From DASYAE01 sp036501535 (lineage in GTDB: Bacteria; Actinomycetota; Actinomycetes; Streptomycetales; Catenulisporaceae): a stretch of DNA of 64,000 bases. The notes under the pieces are model-generated. The model made no database searches, was not told where the DNA came from, and worked only from the letters and a program-made list of their open reading frames with translations. The first letter of the stretch is position 1. Each line of letters opens with the position of its first letter. Positions 32,087 through 39,894 of the stretch are shown in pieces. The stretch is taken from positions 1 through 64,000 of the forward strand of contig DASYAE010000289.1 in NCBI GenBank assembly GCA_036501535.1. Direction: 5' to 3'. A program made the translations under genes and the position numbers.

Positions 32087-32547
32087 TGTGCCAGAGTCTC
32101 GGGCGCCGAGGTAGCACGCGCATATCGGTTCCGTAGCACCGCAGGTCCGGGCCCGCCCCGAACGGATACACCTCCCGCCGCGGACGGCAATCCCCCTTCT
32201 GCGCAGTCCGAGCCGGTCGCTGCGCGCCCGGATGATCGAATTCGAGTCCTGAAAGTAAAACGCACGTTCGCTGAATGCCAGCGGGGGCGATACCGGGACG
32301 CGACAGCCCGGCTTTACCCAGCGCAACCTGCCGATGACCAAGCGGGTACCCCACATTTACCTGGCCTGATGCTGACATTCAGCTTCGGTCGGCTTAGGTT
32401 GTGCACGTCGATCGATGATCGATCGACTCACCGAGTCACCGAGATTCATCAGCCGCCCGGCGGCACCGCGGCTCACCGGCGCAGACCGCGGATGCAGCGG
32501 CCGGAGCGCAGATCCTGCAATCCAACCTTGTTCCAAGGAGTTCACCC
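32087..32547. other. 461-base region without a gene, upstream of the glutamic peptidase
   Basis: No frame here has believable composition or a start with a ribosome site. The stretch 32225-32400 is lower in G/C than its surroundings. The one clear element is the long palindrome at 32407-32427. The end carries AAGGAG, 8 bases before the peptidase ATG. Confidence 0.5.
32407..32427. promoter_or_regulatory. 21-base perfect palindrome upstream of the G1 peptidase
   Basis: Arms GTCGATCGAT and ATCGATCGAC meet around one central G. It lies 120 bases before the peptidase start codon and fits a dimeric repressor site. TCGA/GATC-rich self-complementarity could also arise by chance from short repeats. 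Confidence 0.5.
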
Positions 32548-33408
32548 ATGCCCAGATGGGGATGGTCCATACCCACCCTCGGATTGGCTGCGGCGGCGAT
32601 GGCCGTCGCGCCCGTCGCCTCGGCCACCGCCATGGCGACGTCCAGTTCCAGCGCGGCCTCACCCGGCCACGCCTCCACCGTGGCCCACAGCACCGCGCAG
32701 CACACCCGCTCCCTCAGCCACACCCTGATCCCCTCGAGCGCGAGCCCGACAGCGATCTCGCCGAACCACGCCGACGGCCACAAGGTCGTCCTACACGACA
32801 CCAGCGACAACTGGTCCGGATACGCGGCGACCGGCGGCACGTACACCAGCGTGTCGTCGAGCTGGGTCCAGCCCGCAGTCACCTGCAGCGGCGAGGACAC
32901 CTACTCCAGCTTCTGGGTCGGCATCGACGGCGACGGCACCAGCTCGGTCGAGCAGACCGGCACCGAGGCCGACTGCAGCGGCGGCAGCCCGCAGTACTCG
33001 GCGTGGTACGAGATGTACCCGGCCTATCCGGTGACGTACAACGACAACGTCTCCCCCGGCGACTCGATGTCCGCGTCGGTCACGACGGACGGCCAGGGCA
33101 ACTTCACCCTGACCCTGACCGACAACACGGCCGGCTGGACCGAGACGACCGACCAGGCTTCGTCCACCGCCCAGGACGGCTCGGCCGAGGTCATCGCCGA
33201 GGCCCCGTACAGCAACGGCGTCCTGCCGCTCTCCGACTTCGGCACGGTGGATTTCTCCAACTCCACCGTCAACGGCAGCGCCCTCGGCAACAGCAGCCCG
33301 GACTCGATCGACCTGGTCTCCGACGGCGGCGTGACCGAGGCGACCACGTCGGGGCTGGACGGCAGCGGCGAGGACTTCTCGGTGACGTGGCAGAGCACCG
33401 GAAGCTGA
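32548..33408 (+). CDS. Secreted glutamic endopeptidase (family G1, eqolisin-like)
   Basis: 286 residues with AAGGAG 8 bases before the ATG. An N-terminal signal peptide ends near Ala-26; a Ser/Thr/His-rich propeptide follows to about residue 78. The mature domain begins DTSDNWSGYAATGGTYTSV and has the G1 pattern: SFWVGIDGDG, Q136 in SVEQTGTE, YSAWYEMYP and E218 in SAEVIAEAP. Q and E form the catalytic dyad of fungal scytalidoglutamic peptidase, active at acid pH. Bacterial members occur in actinobacteria and acidophiles. Alone in its transcription unit, closed by a hairpin. Confidence 0.9.
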   Translation: MPRWGWSIPTLGLAAAAMAVAPVASATAMATSSSSAASPGHASTVAHSTAQHTRSLSHTLIPSSASPTAISPNHADGHKVVLHDTSDNWSGYAATGGTYTSVSSSWVQPAVTCSGEDTYSSFWVGIDGDGTSSVEQTGTEADCSGGSPQYSAWYEMYPAYPVTYNDNVSPGDSMSASVTTDGQGNFTLTLTDNTAGWTETTDQASSTAQDGSAEVIAEAPYSNGVLPLSDFGTVDFSNSTVNGSALGNSSPDSIDLVSDGGVTEATTSGLDGSGEDFSVTWQSTGS

Positions 33409-33420
33409 CCTGACTCAGAA

Positions 33421-33447
33421 CCGAGCCACCGGCGCCAGGTGGCTCGG
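33421..33447 (+). terminator. Terminator hairpin after the glutamic peptidase
   Basis: CCGAGCCACC and GGTGGCTCGG form a perfect 10-base stem with a 7-base loop, 12 bases after the stop codon. Confidence 0.8.
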
Positions 33448-33460
33448 ACAGTCGGACCAA

Positions 33461-33493
33461 GGCGGCCCGGCCGATCACTTCGGCCGGGCCGCC
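33461..33493. terminator. 14-base hairpin between convergent genes
   Basis: Perfect 14-base arms (GGCGGCCCGGCCGA and its complement) with the 5-base loop TCACT. It overlaps the stop codon of the minus-strand gene ending at 33475 and can act as a terminator in both directions. Confidence 0.75.
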
Positions 33494-33720
33494 GCGTCGC
33501 GTCCCGCACCGCCCCAGGTCCACCGGTTCAGCTCGCGGACCATGGCCAGCACCGACCGGCGCCGGTCCTTGTCCAGAAACGCATAACTCGCCCAGGCCGG
33601 CGCGGCCAGGACCACGAACAGCGTGATGGGGACCAGCCGCGCCAGCGTCTCCACATGGGTGATCAGCCCACGCACGGCCTTCGCTTTGCACACTTCTTCG
33701 CACAACTCGCGGATAGGCAT
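33475..33720 (-). CDS. Small membrane protein next to DUF397 genes
   Basis: An 81-residue frame from the ATG at 33720; the frame is open further upstream but there overlaps the DUF397 gene. The sequence has RELCEEVCKAKAVRGLITHVETL, then one membrane helix (LARLVPITLFVVLAAPAWASYAF) and a basic tail ending WTWGGAGRDAAARPK. No ribosome site is clear and no family is recognised. Composition supports coding. Confidence 0.45.
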   Translation of the reverse strand: MPIRELCEEVCKAKAVRGLITHVETLARLVPITLFVVLAAPAWASYAFLDKDRRRSVLAMVRELNRWTWGGAGRDAAARPK

Positions 33721-33826
33721 GGCTGTGGACGCTAGCAGCGGCGCACATATACGCAGAAGGTCGTTGTCGCTCTTAAGAGTGATAGCGACACCAGAGCTGC
33801 GCCTGTTCGACCCCTGAGCGGCTCGC

Positions 33827-34072
33827 TTAGCGCGCTTCGCCTGACCTGCCCTCATCGCCGCCCCGCAGCCCGTCAAATTCGCCCGCCTCGAATCCCGCGC
33901 AGAACGCCGCCCATTCGGCGCCGGTGAACCGCAGGACCGGGCCGCCCGGGTCCTTGCTGTCGCGCACCGCCACCCCGTCCCCGGGCAACGGCGCGAGTTC
34001 GACGCAGTTGCCGTTGTTCTTGCTGTGGCTCGACTTGCGCCAGGCCAGGCTGCTCGACTCGTCATATGCCAT
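33827..34072 (-). CDS. DUF397 protein (copy 1)
   Basis: 81 residues from the ATG at 34072, preceded by AGGAGG at a 7-base spacing. It opens with LAWRKSSHSKNNGNCVELAPLPGDGVAVRDSKDPGGPVLRFTGAEWAAF, the full DUF397 signature. DUF397 proteins are partners of XRE/DUF5753 DNA-binding proteins in streptomycete-like bacteria, where such pairs (WhiJ- and AbaA-type) influence development and antibiotic production. The partner gene is two genes upstream. Confidence 0.92.
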   Translation of the reverse strand: MAYDESSSLAWRKSSHSKNNGNCVELAPLPGDGVAVRDSKDPGGPVLRFTGAEWAAFCAGFEAGEFDGLRGGDEGRSGEAR

Positions 34073-34270
34073 GTTCGCCCCTCCTCTCACGAAGATGGTC
34101 CCCGTCCCGCCGGTCGCGTAAAAGAAATCGCCGTGTCCGATCCCCCGCACGGGAAAGTCCAGGCGCCCTCGCACATTCAGAAGAGCCAACACGAGAACGG
34201 CGGCACGGACCGTCCGTCCGAGCCGCCGTCCCGTGCTGCCCCGGTCACCACGACGTCGCCACCGTGGTCA

Positions 34271-34516
34271 TCAGCTTTCTCGATCACGCCCCAGATCGCT
34301 GAACTCGCCGGCGGCCATGCCCGCCGCGAACGCCTGCCACTCGGTCCGGGTGAAGGTCAGCATCGGGCCCTGCGGGTCCTTGCTGTCCCGGACGGCGACG
34401 CCGCCCGCGGTCAGTGGCGCCAGCTCGACGCAGTTCCCGTTCTGCATGCTGAAGCTGGCCTTGCGCCAGCGCAGCCGAGTCGGTTCTCCCGCTGTCACGG
34501 TTCTACCCCATCTCAC
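34271..34516 (-). CDS. DUF397 protein (copy 2)
   Basis: Up to 81 residues from GTG 34516; GTG 34498 with GGGG 7 bases upstream is equally plausible. It reads LRWRKASFSMQNGNCVELAPLTAGGVAVRDSKDPQGPMLTFTRTEWQAFAAGM. It is clearly a paralogue of the copy 200 bases downstream and lies 55 bases after the XRE/DUF5753 gene stop. The two copies may bind the same regulator in competition. Confidence 0.9.
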   Translation of the reverse strand: MRWGRTVTAGEPTRLRWRKASFSMQNGNCVELAPLTAGGVAVRDSKDPQGPMLTFTRTEWQAFAAGMAAGEFSDLGRDRES

Positions 34517-34571
34517 AATCTCGTGTGAATTGCGGACAAAGGGGTCCCCAGAATTCCGCGGCCGTCATCCA

Positions 34572-35465
34572 TCATCCCCGTTTCGCCCCGCGCAGCACTG
34601 CACTGATGAATCTGCGCGTATCGGAAGGAGACAGCGCAGTGTTCTGCAGGTGGGAGTAGATGAGGTTGATGTGTTCCAGGTCGGCTGGTCTCTCAACCCA
34701 CATCGTGCCGAGAATGCCCTCGACGTAGCACACGTCCTCGGGCATCGACTCCTCGCGGCGGAAGTCGAGCAGGGTGAAGCTGGACGCCTCGCTACCCGGA
34801 TACAAGCCATCTGCGATGGGCTTCACCTGGAGCGTCACGTTCGGAAGCCTGGAAACCTCGACGAGATGCGCCAGTTGTGCGGTCATCACCTCAGGTGAGC
34901 CCACGACGCGCCGCAGGACGTTCTCGTCGATCACTACATGGAGTTCGAGCGCGTCGTCCGAGTGCACGCGCTGCTGGCGCTGTTCCCGCAGCGCCACCCG
35001 GTCCTCGATCCGGCGCGACGGCGGGGTCTCCGCCCGGGCGCCGGGCACCTCGATACTCTCGACCGTCTGCGAGTACTCCTTCGTCTGCAGCAGGCCGGGC
35101 ACGTACATCGACTCGTAAGCACGAGCCCGCACGGCAATCGTCTCGAGCGCGATGAAGGTTCCGTAGGCCTCGGCCAAGCCCTGCCAGCGGTCCTGCCCGC
35201 GGCTGTCCTTGGCCAGTTGCATCAGCCGGTCGCACTCGACCTGGTCCACGCTGTAGTACTCGCACAGGTCCCGAACGTCCCGGGGGTTCACCCCGCGTTT
35301 GGCGTTCTCCAGCCGACTGATCTTGGCCGGCGAGAAACCCATGCCGTAGGCCTCGGACAGGTCGTGGGAGACCTGCTCGATCGTCTTGCCGCGCGACTCG
35401 CGGATCCTGCGCAGCGCGACGCCGAGTTCCCAACGGCGAAGGGTCGGCGCGTTAATGGACGGCAT
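34572..35465 (-). CDS. XRE-family regulator with DUF5753 domain
   Basis: 297 residues from the ATG at 35465. The N-terminal HTH spans about 12-75 (WELGVALRRIRESRGKTIEQVSHDLSEAYGMGFSPAKISRLENAKRGVNPRDVRDL). The DUF5753 ligand/partner domain follows (YVPGLLQTKEYSQTVESIEVPG; RLPNVTLQVKPIADGLYPGSEASSFTLLDF; VCYVEGILGTMWVERPADLE). This architecture and two downstream DUF397 genes match the streptomycete development-regulator pairs. The promoter region holds two copies of the palindrome GGCAATTGCC, suggesting autorepression. Confidence 0.93.
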   Translation of the reverse strand: MPSINAPTLRRWELGVALRRIRESRGKTIEQVSHDLSEAYGMGFSPAKISRLENAKRGVNPRDVRDLCEYYSVDQVECDRLMQLAKDSRGQDRWQGLAEAYGTFIALETIAVRARAYESMYVPGLLQTKEYSQTVESIEVPGARAETPPSRRIEDRVALREQRQQRVHSDDALELHVVIDENVLRRVVGSPEVMTAQLAHLVEVSRLPNVTLQVKPIADGLYPGSEASSFTLLDFRREESMPEDVCYVEGILGTMWVERPADLEHINLIYSHLQNTALSPSDTRRFISAVLRGAKRG

Positions 35466-35485
35466 CGTGTGCCTCAAATGTTGGT

Positions 35486-35497
35486 TGGCAATTGCCA
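35486..35497. promoter_or_regulatory. Palindrome copy 1 upstream of the XRE/DUF5753 gene
   Basis: Perfect 12-base palindrome TGGCAATTGCCA, 20 bases before the XRE start codon, so bound protein would overlap the ribosome-binding or promoter-proximal region. Confidence 0.7.
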
Positions 35498-35564
35498 GAA
35501 GCACGGTACAAGGGCAGGGGACACGGGTACATGACCAGTGTAAGACCCGGAGCCTCGTCCGATC

Positions 35565-35574
35565 GGCAATTGCC
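35565..35574. promoter_or_regulatory. Palindrome copy 2 upstream of the XRE/DUF5753 gene
   Basis: GGCAATTGCC again, 78 bases (centre to centre) from copy 1. That is about 7.4 helical turns, so looping between the two sites is possible but not perfectly phased. Confidence 0.65.
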
Positions 35575-35736
35575 AACTGACATGACAGGGGACCATAGCA
35601 GGAGGACTGGAACCTCATCCAGCCCCCTATTGCTCTCCTGTCACTCGTTCAGGGGGTCGCGTCAGTGCCGCCGCCACCCCTACCGCCGTTCGGACCAGTC
35701 CGGCCTTACGCAAAGGTGGAAGGAGGCACACCCGCC

Positions 35737-35931
35737 ATGCACACTGAAGACACCCGGCCGAACCACGAGAACGGCCGCCGGCGCAAGTACATCGTCTCGT
35801 GCCCCGCCTGCGACGGCACCGGCCGCGTGATGCGCGACGACTCGCTGGTCGCGACCGGCTGCCGGCTGTGCTGGGAGCGCGGCGTCGTCGCCCAGATCGT
35901 CGCGGACAGCTACTCGGCCGGACGCGGCTGA
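35737..35931 (+). CDS. Small zinc-ribbon protein
   Basis: 64 residues from the ATG at 35737, preceded by AAGGAGG at a 10-base spacing. It contains two CxxC knuckles, CPACDGTGR and CRLCWERG, 16 residues apart, in the style of the DnaJ central zinc finger (CxxCxGxG). A single pair of knuckles suggests one zinc ion. No partner or function can be assigned; it lies divergent from the XRE regulator and upstream of a cold-shock protein gene. Confidence 0.65.
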   Translation: MHTEDTRPNHENGRRRKYIVSCPACDGTGRVMRDDSLVATGCRLCWERGVVAQIVADSYSAGRG

Positions 35932-36129
35932 GTTCCGGTCCCGGCGTCACCCGTACGGGCCCACGATCGAACACTGACGCGACCGCCGCACAAACGGTGG
36001 CTGCATTACTATCGGCGCACGAGGACATGGGAAGCCGGTCAACGCACGCCGTCCAGCCGGATCCACCGAACTCAAGGCAGGTGGTCCGCCTTCGGCCGCG
36101 GGTCGGCGCGGTCTGGCGAGGTGGCTTGC

Positions 36130-36570
36130 ATGGCAGTAGGCAAAGTGGTCAAGTTCGACGAGACGCGGGGGTTCGGGTTCATCGCGCCGGCGGGCGGGAC
36201 CGAGGACGTGTTCCTGCACGCGAACGACCTGCTGATCCCGGAATCGCTGGTGAAGCCGGGCGTCACGGTGGTGTTCGACATCGACGAGGGCGAGCGCGGG
36301 CTGAAGGCCTCGAACATCCACCTGCCGGACAACGCCCCGCGGCCGGACGATCGCGGCCGCTCCAGCGCCTCGGCCTCGTCAGCCTCGTCCTCCTCCGGGC
36401 TCGACGACGACGCGGACGAGGGCATCGACGTGCTCACCGCCGACGAGTTCTCCGGGCAGGTCACCGAGCTGCTGCTGAGCGTGGTGCCGTCGCTGACCGG
36501 CGAGCAGGTGCTCAACGTGCGCCGGCGGCTGATCGAGTTCGCCAAGGACCGCGGCTGGCTGATGGTGTGA
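36130..36570 (+). CDS. Cold-shock-domain protein with C-terminal extension
   Basis: 146 residues from the ATG at 36130, with GAGGTGG upstream. The cold-shock domain covers residues 1-66: GKVVKFDETRGFGFIAP (RNP1 GFGFI) and TEDVFLHANDL (RNP2 VFLH). An acidic Ser-rich linker and a helical tail (ADEFSGQVTELLLSVVPSLTGEQVLNVRRRLIEFAKDRGWL) follow. Long CspB-like proteins of this layout are typical of actinobacteria. It binds single-stranded RNA/DNA; the tail role is unknown. Confidence 0.92.
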   Translation: MAVGKVVKFDETRGFGFIAPAGGTEDVFLHANDLLIPESLVKPGVTVVFDIDEGERGLKASNIHLPDNAPRPDDRGRSSASASSASSSSGLDDDADEGIDVLTADEFSGQVTELLLSVVPSLTGEQVLNVRRRLIEFAKDRGWLMV

Positions 36571-36609
36571 GCCGGCCGCGGTCCGTGTCCGTCTGCGGCG
36601 GATCGGCGC

Positions 36610-37536
36610 TCAGCTTTCGACGTACTCGTATACGGTCGTGGCGACCTCGCAGATGCTCGGCTGGATGATCTCGACCCGCAGCACGCCGGTGTCGGTGTCG
36701 TAGTCGACGCCCTCGGCCTCGAAGGTGCCCGAGCAGATGCTGTTCGCCTGCGGGATCGAGCCGAGGTCGACGACGTGGCCGGTCACGCTGCCGTTGCCGA
36801 GCGGGGCGGAGAGCTGGACCTCGAGCAGCGGCTTGGCGTTGGTGAACAGCGTCTCGCTGGAGTCGTCCGAGGCGCAGACCAGCTCGGTCGCGGTGACGAA
36901 GTCGCAGCCCTGGATGTCGTTGACCTGGTGGTCGAGCTGGATGTAGCCGGACAGGCCGAGCGCGCCGCCGGTCGGCGAGGTGGCCGGGTTCAGCAGCGGG
37001 GTCGGGTAGATCTGGATGTGGCTCATGGTGCCCCACTCGCCGGAGATCATCCACTGCGTGTCCGGGGAGATCGCGACGAAGGAGTTGTTGTACAGCTCGC
37101 CGGAGACCAGCGTGTGCGTGTACTGATAGACCGTGCCGGAGGGCGTGGTGACCATGTACAGCTTCGTCGACACGCTGGAGCTGGAGTTCTGGTAGTCGTC
37201 GAAGATGTAGCCGCCGACCGAGTCGGGGTCGCCGACGTGGGTCCAGCCGGCCGCGGCCAGCGCGACCGGGATCGAGGCGACGCCGCGGTAGAGCTCGTAC
37301 GGGGTGCCGCCGGGCGGGTCGACGGTGGCGACGCCCTCGCCGGCGGACAGGGTGCTCTCCAGGTAGTGCGTGGTGTTGGTCCAGCCGGCGATGCCGGTAG
37401 AGGCCTGCGGCCGCAACGGGCTGCTGCTCGCGGCCTGAGCCGGGGCGGCCATGGCCACCGCTGCCAGGGCCGCAGCGGCGGCCGCGGCGATTGGCGCGCG
37501 CCGGCGCAGCGCGCGGATCCACGGGGTCTGCTGCAT
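36610..37536 (-). CDS. Secreted protein of unknown function
   Basis: 308 residues. The twin-arginine-like start RRRAPIAAAAAAALAAVAMAAPAQA is a signal peptide (RR followed by a hydrophobic core and an AQA cleavage site), so Sec or Tat export is possible. The mature part is strand-rich with Tyr/Ser/Thr turns (YELYRGVASIPVALAAAGWTHVGD, DTQWMISGEWGTMSHIQIYPTP, and a paired Cys near the end). The pattern suggests a beta-propeller-like or lectin-like fold, but I recognise no family. Single gene. Confidence 0.75.
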   Translation of the reverse strand: MQQTPWIRALRRRAPIAAAAAAALAAVAMAAPAQAASSSPLRPQASTGIAGWTNTTHYLESTLSAGEGVATVDPPGGTPYELYRGVASIPVALAAAGWTHVGDPDSVGGYIFDDYQNSSSSVSTKLYMVTTPSGTVYQYTHTLVSGELYNNSFVAISPDTQWMISGEWGTMSHIQIYPTPLLNPATSPTGGALGLSGYIQLDHQVNDIQGCDFVTATELVCASDDSSETLFTNAKPLLEVQLSAPLGNGSVTGHVVDLGSIPQANSICSGTFEAEGVDYDTDTGVLRVEIIQPSICEVATTVYEYVES

Positions 37537-37733
37537 GTTCTCGACACCTCGGGTGTTGTGGGTAGGAACAACGCGGGTGGTCAGGCAACGACAGCAGCAT
37601 GATACGCACGAGTAACGTGACGCAAGGTAAAGATAGTTACAGAGGCCTGAATTGTGGGCGAATCACCCTGCGGGCACGGGGTGTCGGCGCTGAGTGTGGG
37701 CACTGGGTATTGGCGCTGGATATGGGCATCAGC

Positions 37734-38468
37734 TCAGAGCGGCAGGTTCGCGGCCCGGGTCGCGCGGCGGGCGAAGACCTGCTCGCGGCGCTCGGCGGTC
37801 TGCCGCAGCGCCTCCCTGCGGTCGCGGGCCGAGAGCCGGTCGAGGTAGAGCCGGCCGTTGACGTGGTCGGTCTCGTGCTGCAGGCAGCGGGCCAGCTGGC
37901 CGGTGCCGCCGATCTCCAGCGGGTTGCCGGCCTGGTCGAAGCCGCGGGCGGTGGCCGGATCGGTGCGCGCGACGGTCATGCCGGCGCCGGGTACCGAGAG
38001 GCAGCCCTCCGGGCCCTCGATCAGCCGCCGCTCGTCCCACTCCGGCTGCTCGACCACCGGATTTACCAAGTGGCCGACGTGCCGGACGCCGTCGTCGTCG
38101 GTGCAGTCGTACACGAACAGCCGCAGGTCGACGTCGACCTGGTTGGCGGCCAGCCCCGCGCCCTCGGCCACGTACATGGTCAGGAACATGTCGTCGATGA
38201 GCCGGGACAGCTCGGCCACGCCGAACTCGGTCACCTCGCGCGAGGGCCGCCGCAGGACGTCCTCGCCGACCTCGGTGATCCGGCGCACGGCGCCGCGCTG
38301 CGACTCCGGGGCGTACCGCGGATAGGAGTCCACCGGCACGCCCAGCACCCTGACCCGGCGGTCGGCGGCGCGGGACCGGCTTCCGCGTGCGAAGGTCTCA
38401 GGCGCCACCGTCTTCCCCCTCAAGCCCAATTCTTCGTCGTCGGCTTCCGTCATCCGATTCTGGCGCAC
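37734..38468 (-). CDS. def: Peptide deformylase
   Basis: 244 residues from the GTG at 38468, which has AGGAGG 6 bases upstream. All three signature motifs are present: G103-AGLAANQ, EGCLS at 154-158 (metal-ligand Cys156) and H198-E-T-D-H202. It removes the formyl group from nascent proteins. The protein has about 55 extra N-terminal residues compared with the usual 170-190, probably disordered. It is divergent from a winged-helix regulator; the deformylase ribosome site overlaps one of two palindromes there. Confidence 0.95.
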   Translation of the reverse strand: MRQNRMTEADDEELGLRGKTVAPETFARGSRSRAADRRVRVLGVPVDSYPRYAPESQRGAVRRITEVGEDVLRRPSREVTEFGVAELSRLIDDMFLTMYVAEGAGLAANQVDVDLRLFVYDCTDDDGVRHVGHLVNPVVEQPEWDERRLIEGPEGCLSVPGAGMTVARTDPATARGFDQAGNPLEIGGTGQLARCLQHETDHVNGRLYLDRLSARDRREALRQTAERREQVFARRATRAANLPL

Positions 38469-38478
38469 TTGCTACCTC

Positions 38479-38505
38479 CTTTGCAAAGCAGCACACTTTG
38501 CAAAG
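38479..38505. promoter_or_regulatory. Twin palindromes CTTTGCAAAG between def and a winged-helix regulator
   Basis: Perfect 10-base palindrome at 38479-38488 and 38496-38505, 17 bases centre to centre, in a 51-base divergent gap. On the minus strand, copy 1 runs straight into the deformylase ribosome site (CTTTGCAAAGGAGG). The 38520 gene start is 14 bases past copy 2. A dimeric regulator bound to both would cover both promoters. Confidence 0.75.
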
Positions 38506-38519
38506 AGACGGGAGCTGCC

Positions 38520-39170
38520 ATGGACCAGGGGATGAACGCAGGGAAAAACACAGGAAAGAACACGGCGAAGAACACGGACGGGGGCTCTGACCGGGGCGGG
38601 GATCGCAGCCGGGGACGGGGCGCGGTCGGCGCGCTGGCGGAGCACGAGGTGCGCACCGCGCTGCTCGGCCTGCTCGCCGAAGCGGACACGGTGACGGCGA
38701 CCGAGGCGGCCGCGCGGCTCGGCTACAGCTCCGGCCTGTGCTCATTCCATCTGCGGCAACTGGCTCGCTACGGCCTCATCGAGGAGGCTCCGCACCGCAG
38801 CGGGCGGGCGCGGCCCTGGCGGCTGCGACAGCGGCGGCGGCAGCCGGATACGGATGCTGATTCCACTGCAGTGGCGCGGGACGACGAGTTCGGCGTGCCG
38901 TCCTGGGAGCTGGAGGACGAGAGCTACCGGCGCTGGCTCGACCACCGGGGCGAGGCGCCGGCCTCCTGGCGGCAGGACGCGGCGTTCAGCGCCGTGCTCT
39001 ATCTGACCCCTGAGGAGCTGCGCGGGATCGCCGCGGCGGTGCGGGCCGCGCTGGCCGGCTTCGAGGAGCGCGAGCACCGGCCCGGCGCCCGGCCGCGCGG
39101 CGCGCAGCCGGTGGCCTTCATCAGCAGGCTGTTTCCGCTGCTGCCGGTGGCGGAGGACGACGGGCGCTGA
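38520..39170 (+). CDS. Winged-helix (ArsR-like) transcriptional regulator
   Basis: 216 residues from the ATG at 38520, preceded by GGGAG. After a repeated Lys-Asn-Thr N-terminal tail, a winged helix covers about 38-105 (LAEHEVRTALLGLLAEADTVTATEAAARLGYSSGLCSFHLRQLARYGLIEEAPH). A downstream region (WELEDESYRRWLDH; AVLYLTPEELRGIAAAVRAAL) is shared with actinobacterial ArsR-type regulators that carry an extra effector segment. No metal-binding Cys cluster is visible. The twin palindromes at its promoter are its likely sites. Confidence 0.8.
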   Translation: MDQGMNAGKNTGKNTAKNTDGGSDRGGDRSRGRGAVGALAEHEVRTALLGLLAEADTVTATEAAARLGYSSGLCSFHLRQLARYGLIEEAPHRSGRARPWRLRQRRRQPDTDADSTAVARDDEFGVPSWELEDESYRRWLDHRGEAPASWRQDAAFSAVLYLTPEELRGIAAAVRAALAGFEEREHRPGARPRGAQPVAFISRLFPLLPVAEDDGR

Positions 39171-39214
39171 GCCGGGCCGGAGAATCGCCGGAGAATCGAG
39201 GCGGGCGGCCGGCG

Positions 39215-39820
39215 TCAGCCGCGGATCGCCTCGACCAGGCTCACCACCGCCAGTACGGCCATGATCGCCGCGGCGACGCGGGTGATCACGGTGATCGGGA
39301 CGAGCTTGAGCAACCCTCGGCCGCCGACAATGGCCAGCGCGGCGACCGCCCACAGGCCGAGCAGGGCGCCGATGCCGACAGAGAGCGGGTCGTGGTACTT
39401 CGCCGCGAGGTTCGCGGTCACGATCTGGGTCAGGTCGCCGAACTCGGCCACCAGGATCACCAGGAATCCCGTGGAGGCGACCCGCAGGAAGGTCGGCTCC
39501 TTGCGCTGCAATTTTTCCGCGGTGCTGGCGATCGCCAGGTCCTCCTCCTCGCTCTCGTGCCGGCCGCGCAGCAGCAGGATCGCGCCGAGCAGGAACAGCG
39601 TGCCGACGATCGCCTGGAGGGCGCGGTGCGGCAGCAGGCCGAGCAGGCTCCCGGCGGCGATGGCCAGTCCGACGTGCACGGTGAACGCGGCCGCGGTGCC
39701 GGCGAACACGTAGAGCGGCCGGTAGCGGGTGCCGAGCACCAGGCTGGCCAGGGCGGTCTTGTCCGGCAGCTCGGCCAGGAAGATCAGGGCGAAGACGGTG
39801 CCCGCGACGGCGAAATTCAT
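39215..39820 (-). CDS. TMEM165/GDT1-family Mn2+ (Ca2+) exporter
   Basis: 201 residues from the ATG at 39820; a longer frame runs into the riboswitch and is rejected. Six membrane helices come in two repeats, each with the family motif ExGD(K/R)(T/S): ELPDKT near residue 17 (Pro replaces Gly) and EFGDLTQ near 125. Family members move Mn2+ or Ca2+ out of the cytoplasm in exchange for H+. A yybP-ykoY manganese riboswitch directly upstream supports manganese export. Confidence 0.92.
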   Translation of the reverse strand: MNFAVAGTVFALIFLAELPDKTALASLVLGTRYRPLYVFAGTAAAFTVHVGLAIAAGSLLGLLPHRALQAIVGTLFLLGAILLLRGRHESEEEDLAIASTAEKLQRKEPTFLRVASTGFLVILVAEFGDLTQIVTANLAAKYHDPLSVGIGALLGLWAVAALAIVGGRGLLKLVPITVITRVAAAIMAVLAVVSLVEAIRG

Positions 39821-39846
39821 GATGCTGCGCTCATCGAAGCTCTGGA

Positions 39847-39874
39847 GCCCTTCGGGTCGGCCGCACCGAAGGCG
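39847..39874 (-). promoter_or_regulatory. Expression-platform hairpin of the Mn riboswitch
   Basis: On the minus strand GCCTTCGG pairs with CCGAAGGGC around a GC-rich loop, between the aptamer and the start codon. It may be a terminator or a structure that controls access to the weak ribosome site. Confidence 0.5.
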
Positions 39875-39894
39875 CCCGGGGAGGCTTCGGCACG

